Source: DATEAV01 sp964575425 (GTDB taxonomy: Bacteria; Chloroflexota; Anaerolineae; Anaerolineales; E44-bin32). From it: a stretch of 34,668 nucleotides of DNA. Below, piece by piece: positions 14,856 through 23,252 of the stretch. The notes beneath the pieces are model-generated. The model was not told where the DNA came from. It saw only the letters and a program-made list of their open reading frames with translations, and made no database searches. Both the position numbers and the translations under genes were made by a program. Every line of letters starts with the position of its first letter. Positions within the stretch are counted from its first letter, which is position 1. The stretch covers positions 1 to 34,668 of the forward strand of contig CAZNRD010000031.1 in NCBI GenBank assembly GCA_964575425.1. Direction: 5' to 3'.

Positions 14856-16922
14856 ATGCTGGCTAACCTTGGACACTTCTCACTGCTGTTGAGCTTCCTG
14901 GTGACTGGCTATGGTGCGCTCGCGGCGGCGTACGGCGCGGTGCGGAGTCGGCCGGAGGTCGTCGAGAGTGCTCGCCGGGCGATGCTGCTCGCCTGGCCTC
15001 TGGTGAGCGTGGCAGTCGTATGCTTGATCGGGCTGCTGGTCAGCGGCCGGTATCAGGTGGAATATGTGGCGTCGGTGACAAGCAACAGCATGCCCACTTA
15101 CCTGCGCGTGGCTGCGCTCTGGGGTGGGCAGGCGGGATCGCTTCTCTTCTGGTCGTGGTTGATGGCGGGCTGTGCCTCGGCCGTGGGGCTGCGAAGGTGG
15201 GACCGCGATCAAGACCTGCTGCCCTGGGTCACCGTGGTTACGACGGGCACCCTGGCTTTCTTCCTGTTCCTGAGCCTCTTCTTCGAGAATCCCTTTGCCC
15301 GGCTTTGGCAGACCGGGGATGGCCGGGTGGTGACATCGATGTTCCAGCCCGCGGGGACCTGGCCCCTGCTTCCGCTCGACGGCCGCGGCCTGAACCCGCT
15401 GCTGCGCCACCCGGGGATGCTTGTGCATCCACCCCTTCTCTACCTGGGATTTGTCTCCTTTGTCATCCCCTACGCCTTTGCCGTGGCAGCGTTGATCAGC
15501 GGCCGCAGCGATGACCGCTGGGTTCGGATCACCCGGCGCTGGACGCTGGTGGCGTGGCTATTCCTCTCCCTCGGCCTGATCGTCGGCGGGCGCTGGGCGT
15601 ACGATGTGCTCGGCTGGGGTGGCTACTGGGGGTGGGATCCGGTGGAGATCGCCGCTCTCATGCCCTGGCTGAGCGGCACAGCCTTCCTGCACTCGGTGAT
15701 GATTCAGGAAAGGCGAGGGATGCTCAAGCAGTGGAACATGGTGCTGATCATCCTCACCTACGCCCTGGTCATCTTCGGGACCTTCCTGACGCGCTCGGGC
15801 GTGCTGTCCTCGGTTCACGCCTTTGCCCAGTCGGCAATCGGACCGATGTTCTTCGTCTTCATCGGCCTGACGCTGCTGGCCTCGCTGTCGCTCCTGACCC
15901 GGCGTTGGGACGACCTGCGCGGGGAGAACCAGCTGGGCTCGATGCTCTCGCGCGAGGCGCTCTTCCTGCTCAACAACTGGCTTTTTCTCGGCATTCTGGT
16001 CGTGTGCTTCTGGGGTGTGATCTTCCCCCTGATTTCCGAACTGTTGACTGGCCAGAAGGTAACCGTCGGCCCGCCGTTCTACGAGCGAGCCACCGGCCCA
16101 CTGTGGGCCGGGCTGCTGGTGCTGATGGGCGTGGCGCCGCTCTCTGCCTGGGGTCGGAGTTCATGGAGAAACCTGGGGCGGATGCTCGCACTGCCAGCAT
16201 CCCTTTCTGTGACCGCGCCGGTGGTCCTCGTCGCCGCCGGGATGCGGCAGGTGGCTGCTCTGCTCGGCTTCTGGCTGGTGGCGCTCGTTGCCCTGGTGAC
16301 GCTGTACGAGTTCTGGCGCGGGGCGTGGGCACGTCACCGCAAGAGCGGAGAGAGGCTGCCATTGGCGCTGTGGCGCCTGGCGGGCCGCAGCCGCCGCCGC
16401 TACGGGGGATACGTCATTCACCTGGGCGTGGTGATCATGTCTCTCGGTATCCTGGGGATCGAGATCTTTCAGACCGAGACCCAGGGCACGTTGGCGCAGG
16501 GCGAGCAGCTGACGCTGGGCCGCTATGTGATGAAGTATGACTCGCTGGCCCAGTGGGACAGCGCGGACGGACGGAACATCACCCGCGCGGTGGTCTCGGT
16601 TTACCGCGACGGTCGGCTTGTCGGGGAGGTCTATCCGCGGCGCGACTACTACTACGCCTCGCAGCAGCCGATGACCATCCCCGGCGTGCGATCGACGCTG
16701 GAGGACGACTTCTACGTGCTGCTTGTCGCCTGGGAGCCGATCGCGGCGCAGGGCGCGACCTTCAAGGTCTACCACAACCCTCTGGTCAACTTCATCTGGC
16801 TGGGTGGGATAGTGCTTATCGTTGGAACCCTGGTGGCGGCCTGGCCGGAACGCGAGGGGCTGGTCGAGCCAGTGACAGCGCGGCGCGGCGAAGCACTGCC
16901 AGAAAGGGGTCGAGCGCGGTGA
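14856..16922 (+). CDS. ccmF: Haem ligase subunit CcmF
   Basis: CcmF is the polytopic membrane protein that accepts haem from CcmE and attaches it to apocytochrome c with CcmH. The 688-residue product is of family size and has many hydrophobic segments. It contains the tryptophan-rich haem-handling motif GGYWGWDPVEIAALMPWL (about 253-270) and the conserved RSGVLSSVHAF segment. A large extracytoplasmic loop near the C-terminus precedes the last membrane segment (WLGGIVLIVGTLVAAW). ATG at 14856 has a GAGTGAGGG ribosome site. The stop overlaps the ccmH start by 4 bases (GTGA), indicating coupling. Confidence 0.95.
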   Translation: MLANLGHFSLLLSFLVTGYGALAAAYGAVRSRPEVVESARRAMLLAWPLVSVAVVCLIGLLVSGRYQVEYVASVTSNSMPTYLRVAALWGGQAGSLLFWSWLMAGCASAVGLRRWDRDQDLLPWVTVVTTGTLAFFLFLSLFFENPFARLWQTGDGRVVTSMFQPAGTWPLLPLDGRGLNPLLRHPGMLVHPPLLYLGFVSFVIPYAFAVAALISGRSDDRWVRITRRWTLVAWLFLSLGLIVGGRWAYDVLGWGGYWGWDPVEIAALMPWLSGTAFLHSVMIQERRGMLKQWNMVLIILTYALVIFGTFLTRSGVLSSVHAFAQSAIGPMFFVFIGLTLLASLSLLTRRWDDLRGENQLGSMLSREALFLLNNWLFLGILVVCFWGVIFPLISELLTGQKVTVGPPFYERATGPLWAGLLVLMGVAPLSAWGRSSWRNLGRMLALPASLSVTAPVVLVAAGMRQVAALLGFWLVALVALVTLYEFWRGAWARHRKSGERLPLALWRLAGRSRRRYGGYVIHLGVVIMSLGILGIEIFQTETQGTLAQGEQLTLGRYVMKYDSLAQWDSADGRNITRAVVSVYRDGRLVGEVYPRRDYYYASQQPMTIPGVRSTLEDDFYVLLVAWEPIAAQGATFKVYHNPLVNFIWLGGIVLIVGTLVAAWPEREGLVEPVTARRGEALPERGRAR

Positions 16923-17398
16923 GGCCGGGAAGAGTTGGCTGGGCACTCCTGTTGGGGTTGGCCCTGCTGGTTCCGGGGCGGGCAGGGGCGCAGGGCATCG
17001 AGGTCACCGACGACGAAGTGAACCGGATCGCCAGGCAGTTGTATTGCCCGGTGTGCGAGAACGTCCCGCTCGACGTCTGCCCCACGCAAGCCTGCGAGCA
17101 GTGGCGGGAGATGATCCGGCGCCTCCTGGCCGACGGCCGCACGGAGGAGGAGATCAAGGAGTACTTCGTTGCGCAGTATGGGGCCAGGGTGTTGGCCACG
17201 CCGCCGGCGACGGGGTTGAACTGGCTGGTGTACCTCCTGCCGCCCGTGGCCTTTCTGGCGGGCGCGGTCATCCTGTGGCGGGCGCTGCGCAGGTGGGGCC
17301 GCACAGTCGAGACCTCCCTGCCGGAGGAGCCTCGGGAGCCGGCGTCGGACCCGTATGTGGCTCGTGTCGAAGAGGCACTGCGACGGCGTGGAGGATGA
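16919..17398 (+). CDS. ccmH: Cytochrome c maturation thiol oxidoreductase CcmH, four-cysteine form
   Basis: CcmH keeps apocytochrome c haem-binding cysteines reduced and works with CcmF. The 159-residue product has a cleavable signal peptide (about 1-24), a three-helix CcmH domain and one membrane segment (about 102-120) before a short cytoplasmic tail. The redox motif is LYCPVCENVP (C43, C46), matching the usual LRCxxCQ. A second cysteine pair follows at C54 and C59 (DVCPTQACEQW), which the classical enzyme lacks. The helical ADGRTEEEIKEYFVAQYGARVL segment is typical. The GTG start at 16919 overlaps the ccmF stop. Confidence 0.92.
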   Translation: MRPGRVGWALLLGLALLVPGRAGAQGIEVTDDEVNRIARQLYCPVCENVPLDVCPTQACEQWREMIRRLLADGRTEEEIKEYFVAQYGARVLATPPATGLNWLVYLLPPVAFLAGAVILWRALRRWGRTVETSLPEEPREPASDPYVARVEEALRRRGG

Positions 17399-17404
17399 GG
17401 TTCG

Positions 17405-17965
17405 ATGGCAGAGAGGAGGTCAGAGGCCGTGGCGCGCAATGGGCCCCGATGGGGCGTGCTTGTGGCATGGGCGTCCGTGCTCGGGCTGCTGGCACTCCTC
17501 GGCTTCGGGCTGTTCCGCGCGCAGGAGGGACCGGTCCGGGTGGGCGCGCGTGCGCCGGATTTCGAAGTGACAACGTTTGGGGGGGAGACCTGGCGCACGG
17601 CGGACCTGCGCGGCCGCGTCGTCGTGGTGAACTTCTGGGCCTCCTGGTGCCAACCGTGCGAAGAGGAAGCGGCCCTGCTGGAGCAGGCCTTTCGCCAGTA
17701 CCGCGAGGCGGGCGTCGTGTTTCTCGGGATCAACTACGTGGACATTCAGCCCGAGGCGCTGGCCTACATCGAGCGCTTCGGCATCACCTACCCAAACGGA
17801 CCGGACCTCGGGACCCGGATTGCGCAGGCTTTTCGCATCCGTGGAGTCCCTGAGACCTTCGTCGTCTCCGCCGATGGTGTGCTGACCTCGGTGAAGGTCG
17901 GCCCCTTCAGCCAGTTGGCCGAGCTGCAAAGAGCCATCGAGGGCGCGCTTGCGGGCGGAGGCTGA
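17405..17965 (+). CDS. ccmG: Thioredoxin-like protein CcmG/ResA
   Basis: This is a membrane-tethered thioredoxin-fold protein that reduces CcmH or apocytochrome cysteines on the outer face of the membrane. The 186-residue product has an N-terminal membrane anchor (about 16-37), an AhpC/TSA-type thioredoxin domain with active site WASWCQPC (C82, C85), and the cis-proline segment RGVPETFVV (P149). Lack of further transmembrane segments separates it from the CcdA-type reductant supplier, which is not seen in the window. The start at 17405 has GGAGGATGAGG upstream; an in-frame GTG at 17429 is an alternative. It lies 6 bases after ccmH. Confidence 0.9.
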   Translation: MAERRSEAVARNGPRWGVLVAWASVLGLLALLGFGLFRAQEGPVRVGARAPDFEVTTFGGETWRTADLRGRVVVVNFWASWCQPCEEEAALLEQAFRQYREAGVVFLGINYVDIQPEALAYIERFGITYPNGPDLGTRIAQAFRIRGVPETFVVSADGVLTSVKVGPFSQLAELQRAIEGALAGGG

Positions 17966-18006
17966 GCCTTGGCGTCGCCAGGCTTGAGGCTGGAGTCTGT
18001 GGAGAT

Positions 18007-18474
18007 ATGGACGGAGCTTCGATCCTGATCGTGCTGTCGTTGGCAGTGCTGACGGTCATCTTCATTGCACAGCCCCTCGTGGTACCGCGGCGGAACGCTG
18101 CCAGCTGCCGTGAGGACTGGCTTGCGGACGTGCGGGCGCAGTTGGAGCAGCAGCTGAGATTGCTAGAGGAGATCGAGTTGGATCGGGAGATGGGCAAGAT
18201 CTCGCCGGAGGAATTCGCCGCGGAGCGCCCGGCGATGGTGGCGCGGGCGGCGGCATTGATGCGGCAAGCCGATGAGATGCAAGCCAGCGGCGCGATGGGG
18301 GAAGAGTATCAGGAGTTGGAAGCGGAGATCGAGGCCGAGGTGGCGCGCAGACGTGGGAGGGCGTCGTTCCCTGCGGCGCCCCACTGCACACAGTGCGGGA
18401 GCCCCGTTCAGCGCGGAGATCATTTCTGCGGCTGCTGCGGGGCACCGGTGCCATCGCTCGAGGTGGGGGCTTGA
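18007..18474 (+). CDS. CcmI-like membrane protein with C-terminal zinc ribbon
   Basis: This 155-residue protein has one N-terminal membrane segment (about 5-25). A coiled helical stretch includes LEEIELDREMGKISPEEF (53-70), which resembles the cytoplasmic start of CcmI/CycH. A second helical run (85-117) is followed by a C-terminal zinc ribbon with C127xxC130 and C141xxC144. The TPR domain of CcmI, which binds the apocytochrome, is absent. Its position between ccmG and the export genes suggests a Ccm accessory role, but the function is inference. It ends in a 4-base overlap with a TTG start of the next gene. The DREMGKISPEEF stretch also recalls the tail of that next protein. Confidence 0.75.
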   Translation: MDGASILIVLSLAVLTVIFIAQPLVVPRRNAASCREDWLADVRAQLEQQLRLLEEIELDREMGKISPEEFAAERPAMVARAAALMRQADEMQASGAMGEEYQELEAEIEAEVARRRGRASFPAAPHCTQCGSPVQRGDHFCGCCGAPVPSLEVGA

Positions 18475-19580
18475 GGACGAAGACGTGCACGATGCTGGCT
18501 CTGGCCCTGGGGCTGAGCGCGTGCTCGCTGGCGGAGGACGTCAGGCCTCCGCTTGCCGGCCTGGGCGTCGCGCCGGACATCCTCTCACCTCCCCCCGCGC
18601 CGAGCCCGACTGTGGTATGGCAGGGATTTGGGCGACTGGACCTCGCCGAAGGGCAGAGCGAAGAGATATCGGCAACAGGGACCGTGCGCGGGCAGGTTGT
18701 CAACGGGACGGGGGGCGAGGAGGTCCCTGCGGGGCTCGAAGTGACCCTTCACGCCGTGGAAGGAGAAGAGGAAGTCTATCTGCCTGTGATGGTGTACGAG
18801 TCGACTTCCGATCTCGGCCAGGTGCGGGTGGCTCAGCTGCATCTGGTCTTCCTCGGGCCGCGTGAGGGGATGGTCAACGTCAGTCAAATCTGGGTGTTCT
18901 CCAATCGAGGAGATGAGGTGGTGGTTCCGCCTCAGGGGGATTGGCTGGTGGAGGTGGTGCTACCGGACGGGGCGCAGGTGATGGGGGTGAGCGGGACGGG
19001 CCCTGATGACCGCTTTGCCGAGACGGCGGCCGGCTTCTGGTTTTCCACAGCGGTGTTGCCTGGAGAGGGCACGGCCCAGCTGACCGTCCACTTCAGCCTG
19101 CCCTATGAAGGGCAGCTGGACTTGGCGCAGCCGATGCCGTTGGCAGTGGACTCGGCGGTGATTCTGGTGCAGGAAGGCGAGATGCGGGCTCTGGGCAACG
19201 ACCTGGTGGATGCCGGCTCCGTGTCGATAGGAGGCATGGACCTGCGCCAGTATCTGGCTGGGCCGTTCGAGCCGGGGGATACGTTGACGGTTTCCCTGGC
19301 GAGCCACGCATTCCGTTGGCCGGTGGTGGTGGGCGGCGCGGCCCTTGCTGCCGCTGTGACGGCGGCAGTTCTACGGCGGCTGCGGCTTCGGGGAAGATTG
19401 GCCTCCGTTGGCGCGTTGACGTCGACCGCGTCGAGGGAATGCAGGGAAGCTTTGCTGCAGGCCATGGCCGAGTTGGATGATGCCTTCGAGGCAGGCGGGC
19501 TGCCGGAGGCCGAGTACCGCGCCCGACGGCAGGAACTCAAACGCCAGCTGATGGCCAGGATGGGCGAGCGGCGTGATTGA
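18471..19580 (+). CDS. Lipoprotein with C-terminal membrane segment and SHOCT-like tail, ccm-linked
   Basis: This is a 369-residue protein not recognised as a standard Ccm component. The TTG start at 18471 overlaps the previous stop (TTGA) and yields a short signal with lipobox LGLSAC (Cys18); ATG at 18492 would remove the positively charged start of the signal. A large beta-rich extracytoplasmic region (about 45-275) includes GTVRGQVVNGTGGEEVPAGLE, resembling a carboxypeptidase-regulatory-like strand set. A membrane segment (283-301) and a cytoplasmic helical tail (about 333-365, LDDAFEAGGLPEAEYRARRQ) like a SHOCT motif follow. It overlaps ccmA by 8 bases, so it is probably translated with the haem exporter. 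Confidence 0.75.
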   Translation: MRTKTCTMLALALGLSACSLAEDVRPPLAGLGVAPDILSPPPAPSPTVVWQGFGRLDLAEGQSEEISATGTVRGQVVNGTGGEEVPAGLEVTLHAVEGEEEVYLPVMVYESTSDLGQVRVAQLHLVFLGPREGMVNVSQIWVFSNRGDEVVVPPQGDWLVEVVLPDGAQVMGVSGTGPDDRFAETAAGFWFSTAVLPGEGTAQLTVHFSLPYEGQLDLAQPMPLAVDSAVILVQEGEMRALGNDLVDAGSVSIGGMDLRQYLAGPFEPGDTLTVSLASHAFRWPVVVGGAALAAAVTAAVLRRLRLRGRLASVGALTSTASRECREALLQAMAELDDAFEAGGLPEAEYRARRQELKRQLMARMGERRD

Positions 19581-20271
19581 GGTGCAGGGCCTGATCAAGA
19601 CCTACGGGCTCAAGCCGGTGCTGCGCGGCCTGGATTTCCGCGTTGAGGCTGGCGAGTTCGTGGTCGTACTCGGCCCGAACGGCGCGGGCAAGACGACTCT
19701 GCTGCGCATCCTGACTTCGTTGGCGCGGCCGACGATGGGTCGGGTGCGAGTGGCGGGTTGCGACGTGCCCCGGCAGGCGGCGCAGGTGCGGCGGTTGCTC
19801 GGCGTCGTCTCCCATCAGCCGCTCCTCCACGGCGACCTTACGGCCGAGGAGAACTTGCGCTTCTACGGCCGGCTGTACGACGTGCGCCGGGTGGCCGAGC
19901 GCGTGGATGAAGTGCTGGAGCGGGTGGGACTCAGCCGCCGGCGACGGGACCTTGTGCGCGAGTTCTCGCGCGGCATGCAGCAGCGCCTGGCCATCGCGCG
20001 GGCCATCCTGCACGATCCGGAGGTGATGCTCCTGGATGAGCCATACACCGGCTTGGACCAGGAAGCGGCTGAGATGCTGGATGGGCTGCTGCGGGAAGAG
20101 GCAGCCCGGGGCCGCACCGTGGTCATGACCTCTCACGACCTTGATCGTGCGACGAAGCTGCCGAACCGCGTGGACATCCTAGCCATGGGCAGGATCGCGC
20201 AAAGCCTGGAGGGAAGGCAGATGGATGCCTCGCGCCTCTCGCAAGTCTACCGGTCGATTATCCATGCCTGA
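19573..20271 (+). CDS. ccmA: Haem exporter ATP-binding protein CcmA
   Basis: CcmA is the cytoplasmic ATPase of the CcmABCD complex, whose ATP hydrolysis releases haem-loaded CcmE from CcmC/D. The 232-residue product has Walker A GPNGAGKTT (about 36-44), Q-loop SHQPLLHGD, a modified signature EFSRGMQQRLAIARA, Walker B VMLLDEPYTGLD and the switch histidine in TSHDL. The GTG start overlaps the preceding lipoprotein gene by 8 bases, and its own stop overlaps ccmB by 8 bases. Similarity alone could not separate it from generic ABC exporters; the neighbours decide the name. Confidence 0.92.
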   Translation: MIEVQGLIKTYGLKPVLRGLDFRVEAGEFVVVLGPNGAGKTTLLRILTSLARPTMGRVRVAGCDVPRQAAQVRRLLGVVSHQPLLHGDLTAEENLRFYGRLYDVRRVAERVDEVLERVGLSRRRRDLVREFSRGMQQRLAIARAILHDPEVMLLDEPYTGLDQEAAEMLDGLLREEAARGRTVVMTSHDLDRATKLPNRVDILAMGRIAQSLEGRQMDASRLSQVYRSIIHA

Positions 20272-21001
20272 GAGACGGGTGCCGGGGCCTCCCCAGTCAC
20301 TGAAAGAGGTGCCTTCGGGGACGAAGAGGGGCGGCTACGGCCGCGCCGTCGCGGCGCTGGTTTGGAAGGACCTGGCGGCCGAGCTGCGCAGCCGTGAACT
20401 CTTGGGGGCGATGCTTGTCTTCGGGCTGCTGGTGGTGTTGATCTTCAACTTTGCCCTCGAGCTCGACTCTGGCGCCCGAACGACGGTGATCTCGGGCGTG
20501 CTGTGGGTCGCCTTCACCTTTGCCGGCACGCTGGGGCTGAACCGCTCGATGGCGGTCGAGAAGGATCGAGGCTGCCTGGATGGGCTGCTCCTGGCGCCAG
20601 TGGACCGCAGTGCCATCTTCTTCGGGAAGGCGCTGGGGAACCTGATCTTCATGCTGCTGGTGGAGGCCATCATCCTGCCGCTATGTAGCGCGCTGTACAA
20701 CGTGAACCTTCTCATCCCTGGGGTGCTGGCGGTGGTGCTGCTGGGCTCGATCGGGTACGTGGCCGTCGGCACACTGCTGGCGGCGATGGCCGTGCAGGCG
20801 CGCACCCGTGACATCTTGCTGCCGGTCCTGCTGTTCCCGCTGGCGATCCCGGTCGTTGTGGCTGCCGTGCGCGCCAGCAACGGCTTCTTGCAGGCGCTGC
20901 CGTTGGCAGAGATCCGGCCGTGGTTGAACCTGCTGATCGGCTACGATGTGATCTTTGTGACGGTGTGCTGGATGGTGTTCGACGTGGTGATCGAAGAGTG
21001 A
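20264..21001 (+). CDS. ccmB: Haem exporter membrane protein CcmB
   Basis: CcmB is the permease-like partner of CcmA. The 245-residue product has a short basic cytoplasmic start and about six hydrophobic segments. Family-typical stretches are LVWKDLAAELRSRELLGAM, near the start, and MAVEKDRGCLDGLLLAPVD in the first cytoplasmic loop. ATG at 20264 was chosen because it overlaps the ccmA stop by 8 bases (ATGCCTGA), as at the previous junction. It is followed by 218 bases without a visible gene before ccmC. Confidence 0.92.
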   Translation: MPERRVPGPPQSLKEVPSGTKRGGYGRAVAALVWKDLAAELRSRELLGAMLVFGLLVVLIFNFALELDSGARTTVISGVLWVAFTFAGTLGLNRSMAVEKDRGCLDGLLLAPVDRSAIFFGKALGNLIFMLLVEAIILPLCSALYNVNLLIPGVLAVVLLGSIGYVAVGTLLAAMAVQARTRDILLPVLLFPLAIPVVVAAVRASNGFLQALPLAEIRPWLNLLIGYDVIFVTVCWMVFDVVIEE

Positions 21002-21219
21002 GACCGTGAGCGTCGGTGGGGAGGCCATGTGGCATCGGGCTAACCCAGCGCAACCTCATCTCGGCCGCAGGTGAAGAGGACAGTGTGCGGGGCGAGCGGC
21101 CTGCTCCTGCGCGGCGGTGCGATTTACCGTGGTCTCCTGCACAGGCGCGGTGCGTGAGCCGCTCGGGTTGGCTGAATGGTTTCGAAATCCGTGAAAAGGC
21201 AAACAGGCGAGAGTGTCCC

Positions 21220-21921
21220 ATGGAGCCGATGCCGAGAGGGTTGAGAATCCTTAACGGCGTGAGCGCGGCCATGTTCGTGGGGGCGCTCTACCTGGTCTGG
21301 TTCTATGCCCCGCGCGAGGCGGTGATGGGAGACGTCCAGCGTGTCTTCTACTTCCACGTGGCGGCGGGTTGGGTGGGTGCGTTGGCCTTTCTGGTGACGG
21401 CGCTGGCTGGGGGCGTCTACCTGCTGCGCGGAGGCCGCCGGTGGGACCGAGCAGCGGTGGCCTCGGTGGAAATCGGTGTGGTGTTCACCCTGATCAACAT
21501 CGTCAGCGGTTCGATCTGGGCCCGCCCGGTCTGGAACACGTGGTGGACGTGGGACCCGCGCCTGGTGACGGCCACCATCATGGAACTGATCTACCTCGCC
21601 TACTTGATGCTGCGGAAAGGGATCGAGGATGCTGACCGACGGGCGCGCTTTGGCGCCGTGTATGGCATCCTGGGTTTCCTGAGCGTTCCTCTGACCTTCC
21701 TCTCGATTCGCATCTTTCGCACCATTCACCCCGTCGTGATTGGCGGCGGCGATCCCATGGGCGAGGGGACCTTCGACATGACGCCGCGCATGCTGCAGGT
21801 TTTCGTTTGCAGCCTGCTGACCTTCACCGTCCTCTACGTAACGCTGTTCTGGCACCGCATCCGCCTCGGCAAGCTGGCCGAGATGGTGGAGGAAAGGAAG
21901 ACACGCCTGCTCCCGAGTTGA
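21220..21921 (+). CDS. ccmC: Haem-handling membrane protein CcmC
   Basis: CcmC presents haem to CcmE at the outer face of the membrane and belongs to the same haem-handling family as CcmF. The 233-residue product has six hydrophobic segments. The tryptophan motif WNTWWTWDPRLVTATIM (about 107-123) is flanked by the presumed haem-ligating histidines in VFYFHVAAGW and FRTIHPVVIGG. ATG at 21220 fits the family N-terminus; the upstream open frame has no conserved content. The 218-base gap from ccmB may hold a separate promoter, but I saw no clear one. Confidence 0.92.
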   Translation: MEPMPRGLRILNGVSAAMFVGALYLVWFYAPREAVMGDVQRVFYFHVAAGWVGALAFLVTALAGGVYLLRGGRRWDRAAVASVEIGVVFTLINIVSGSIWARPVWNTWWTWDPRLVTATIMELIYLAYLMLRKGIEDADRRARFGAVYGILGFLSVPLTFLSIRIFRTIHPVVIGGGDPMGEGTFDMTPRMLQVFVCSLLTFTVLYVTLFWHRIRLGKLAEMVEERKTRLLPS

Positions 21922-21946
21922 CGCGGGCAGCGGAGGAGAGTCGACT

Positions 21947-22147
21947 ATGCCGCCGGTGGATGCTTCCGCCGACACCCTCGATTTCATGATCCTGGGCTAC
22001 GCCGTCATCCTGGGGACCATCGCCCTTTTCGTGGCCAGTCTGGCGATCCGCTTCCGCAGCCTGCGGCGCGACTTGGCTCAGTTGGATGAGCTTGAGCGCC
22101 GAGATGGGGGCCAGGGCGGGGAACTCACCGGCACGGGAGCACAATAG
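21947..22147 (+). CDS. ccmD: Small haem exporter protein CcmD
   Basis: CcmD is a small one-pass membrane protein needed to release holo-CcmE from CcmABC. This 66-residue product has a single hydrophobic segment (about 14-33, MILGYAVILGTIALFVASLA) followed by a basic, heptad-like cytoplasmic stretch (RFRSLRRDLAQLDELERR). That is the usual CcmD layout, and its position just after ccmC supports the name. Similarity at this size is weak, so context carries most of the weight. The 265 bases after it hold only the DegV terminator. Confidence 0.8.
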   Translation: MPPVDASADTLDFMILGYAVILGTIALFVASLAIRFRSLRRDLAQLDELERRDGGQGGELTGTGAQ

Positions 22148-22344
22148 CCGGCCCGGTGCAGTACCCATTGGGGGTGGGATCGGATTACCGACGACACCCG
22201 GGCATGCTGGAGCGAGGATGAGAGAAGCCTGCCGTGCGGGCGGCAAAGCAAGTCGTTGATCTGAACATGCTTTCCCGTGTCCTGCTGGCTCCGCAGATGC
22301 TGTGGCTGGTCCTGATCGTGGTGACCTGACCCCGCTTCCCGCGC

Positions 22345-22370
22345 AAAACCGTGCCCGGCTTCCTGCCGGG
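22345..22370 (-). terminator. Intrinsic terminator of the DegV gene
   Basis: On the minus strand CCCGGC pairs with GCCGGG around AGGAA (22370-22354), followed by CACGGTTTTGCG. It lies about 43 bases past the DegV stop codon. The T-run is short (four T). Confidence 0.5.
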
Positions 22371-22412
22371 GAGGAAAGACATGTGGGATCAGCACTGGCG
22401 CGGCTGGCGGTG

Positions 22413-23252
22413 TCAGACCGGATAGCCGAACAGGCCGATCACGCCGGGGCCCCCGTGGACGGCGAGTGAGCACACCAGGTCGCTGGTCAGCACGCCACGG
22501 CAGTTGAAGCGTGCGCGGGCACGGCGAAGAAGGTCATCCGCCTCCTCCTTCACCCGTGCGTGGATGACGGCCAGATTGATGGGTGTGGCGCGGCCGAATG
22601 CCTGTTCCATCAGTTCCAACAGTCGTTCCAGAGCCTTGCTGCGTGTGCGCACGTTCTCCTTGGCCTCAAGCAACCCCTGCTCCAGGGCGATGATGGGCTT
22701 GACGTTGAGCAGTGAGGCCAGCGCCCCTTGCAGCTTGCCGACACGCCCGCTCATCTGAAGATACTTCAGCGTGGATGGCGTGAGGAACAGCCGGGCCTTC
22801 TCCCGAATCTCCTCAAGACGGCGGACGATGGAGGCCCGGTCGCGCCCGGCTTCGGCTGCCTGAACCGCCTCGAGGATCATCCAGCCGGTGCCGAGGGAGA
22901 TGCTTTCCGAATCAAAAATCTCGACGTCGGCCTCGGGCACCATCGACTGAGCCAGCACCGCCGACTGGTGAGTCCCGCTGTGCTTGCTGGTGATGGTGAT
23001 CGTCAGGATGCTGTGGCCTTGCTGGTGCAGCTCGCGGTAGAAGCGCTCGAACCAGGCGGGGGTCGGCTGCGAGGTGGTCGGGATGATGTTCAGTTCTTCG
23101 ATCTTGCGGTAGAAGAGGTCGCGGTCGATGTTGATGCCTTCTTCGTAGCTGTCGTTGCCGAACTGGATCGTGATGGGGGCGACGCGGATGTCATGCTCAC
23201 GTAGGAATTCGGGCTCAAGGTTGCAGGTGCTGTCGGCCACAATCTTGATCAT
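22413..23252 (-). CDS. DegV family fatty-acid-binding protein
   Basis: This is a 279-residue protein of the DegV/FakB family, which binds a fatty acid and presents it to the kinase FakA for phosphorylation in Gram-positive-type lipid metabolism. The N-terminal VADSTCNL, the TTSQPTPAWF segment and the TSKHSGTHQSA and DSESISLGTGW motifs line the lipid pocket in family structures. No fakA (DAK-domain) gene is in the window. ATG at 23252 was chosen over an adjacent TTG because AGGAGG lies 6 bases before it. Confidence 0.9.
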   Translation of the reverse strand: MIKIVADSTCNLEPEFLREHDIRVAPITIQFGNDSYEEGINIDRDLFYRKIEELNIIPTTSQPTPAWFERFYRELHQQGHSILTITITSKHSGTHQSAVLAQSMVPEADVEIFDSESISLGTGWMILEAVQAAEAGRDRASIVRRLEEIREKARLFLTPSTLKYLQMSGRVGKLQGALASLLNVKPIIALEQGLLEAKENVRTRSKALERLLELMEQAFGRATPINLAVIHARVKEEADDLLRRARARFNCRGVLTSDLVCSLAVHGGPGVIGLFGYPV

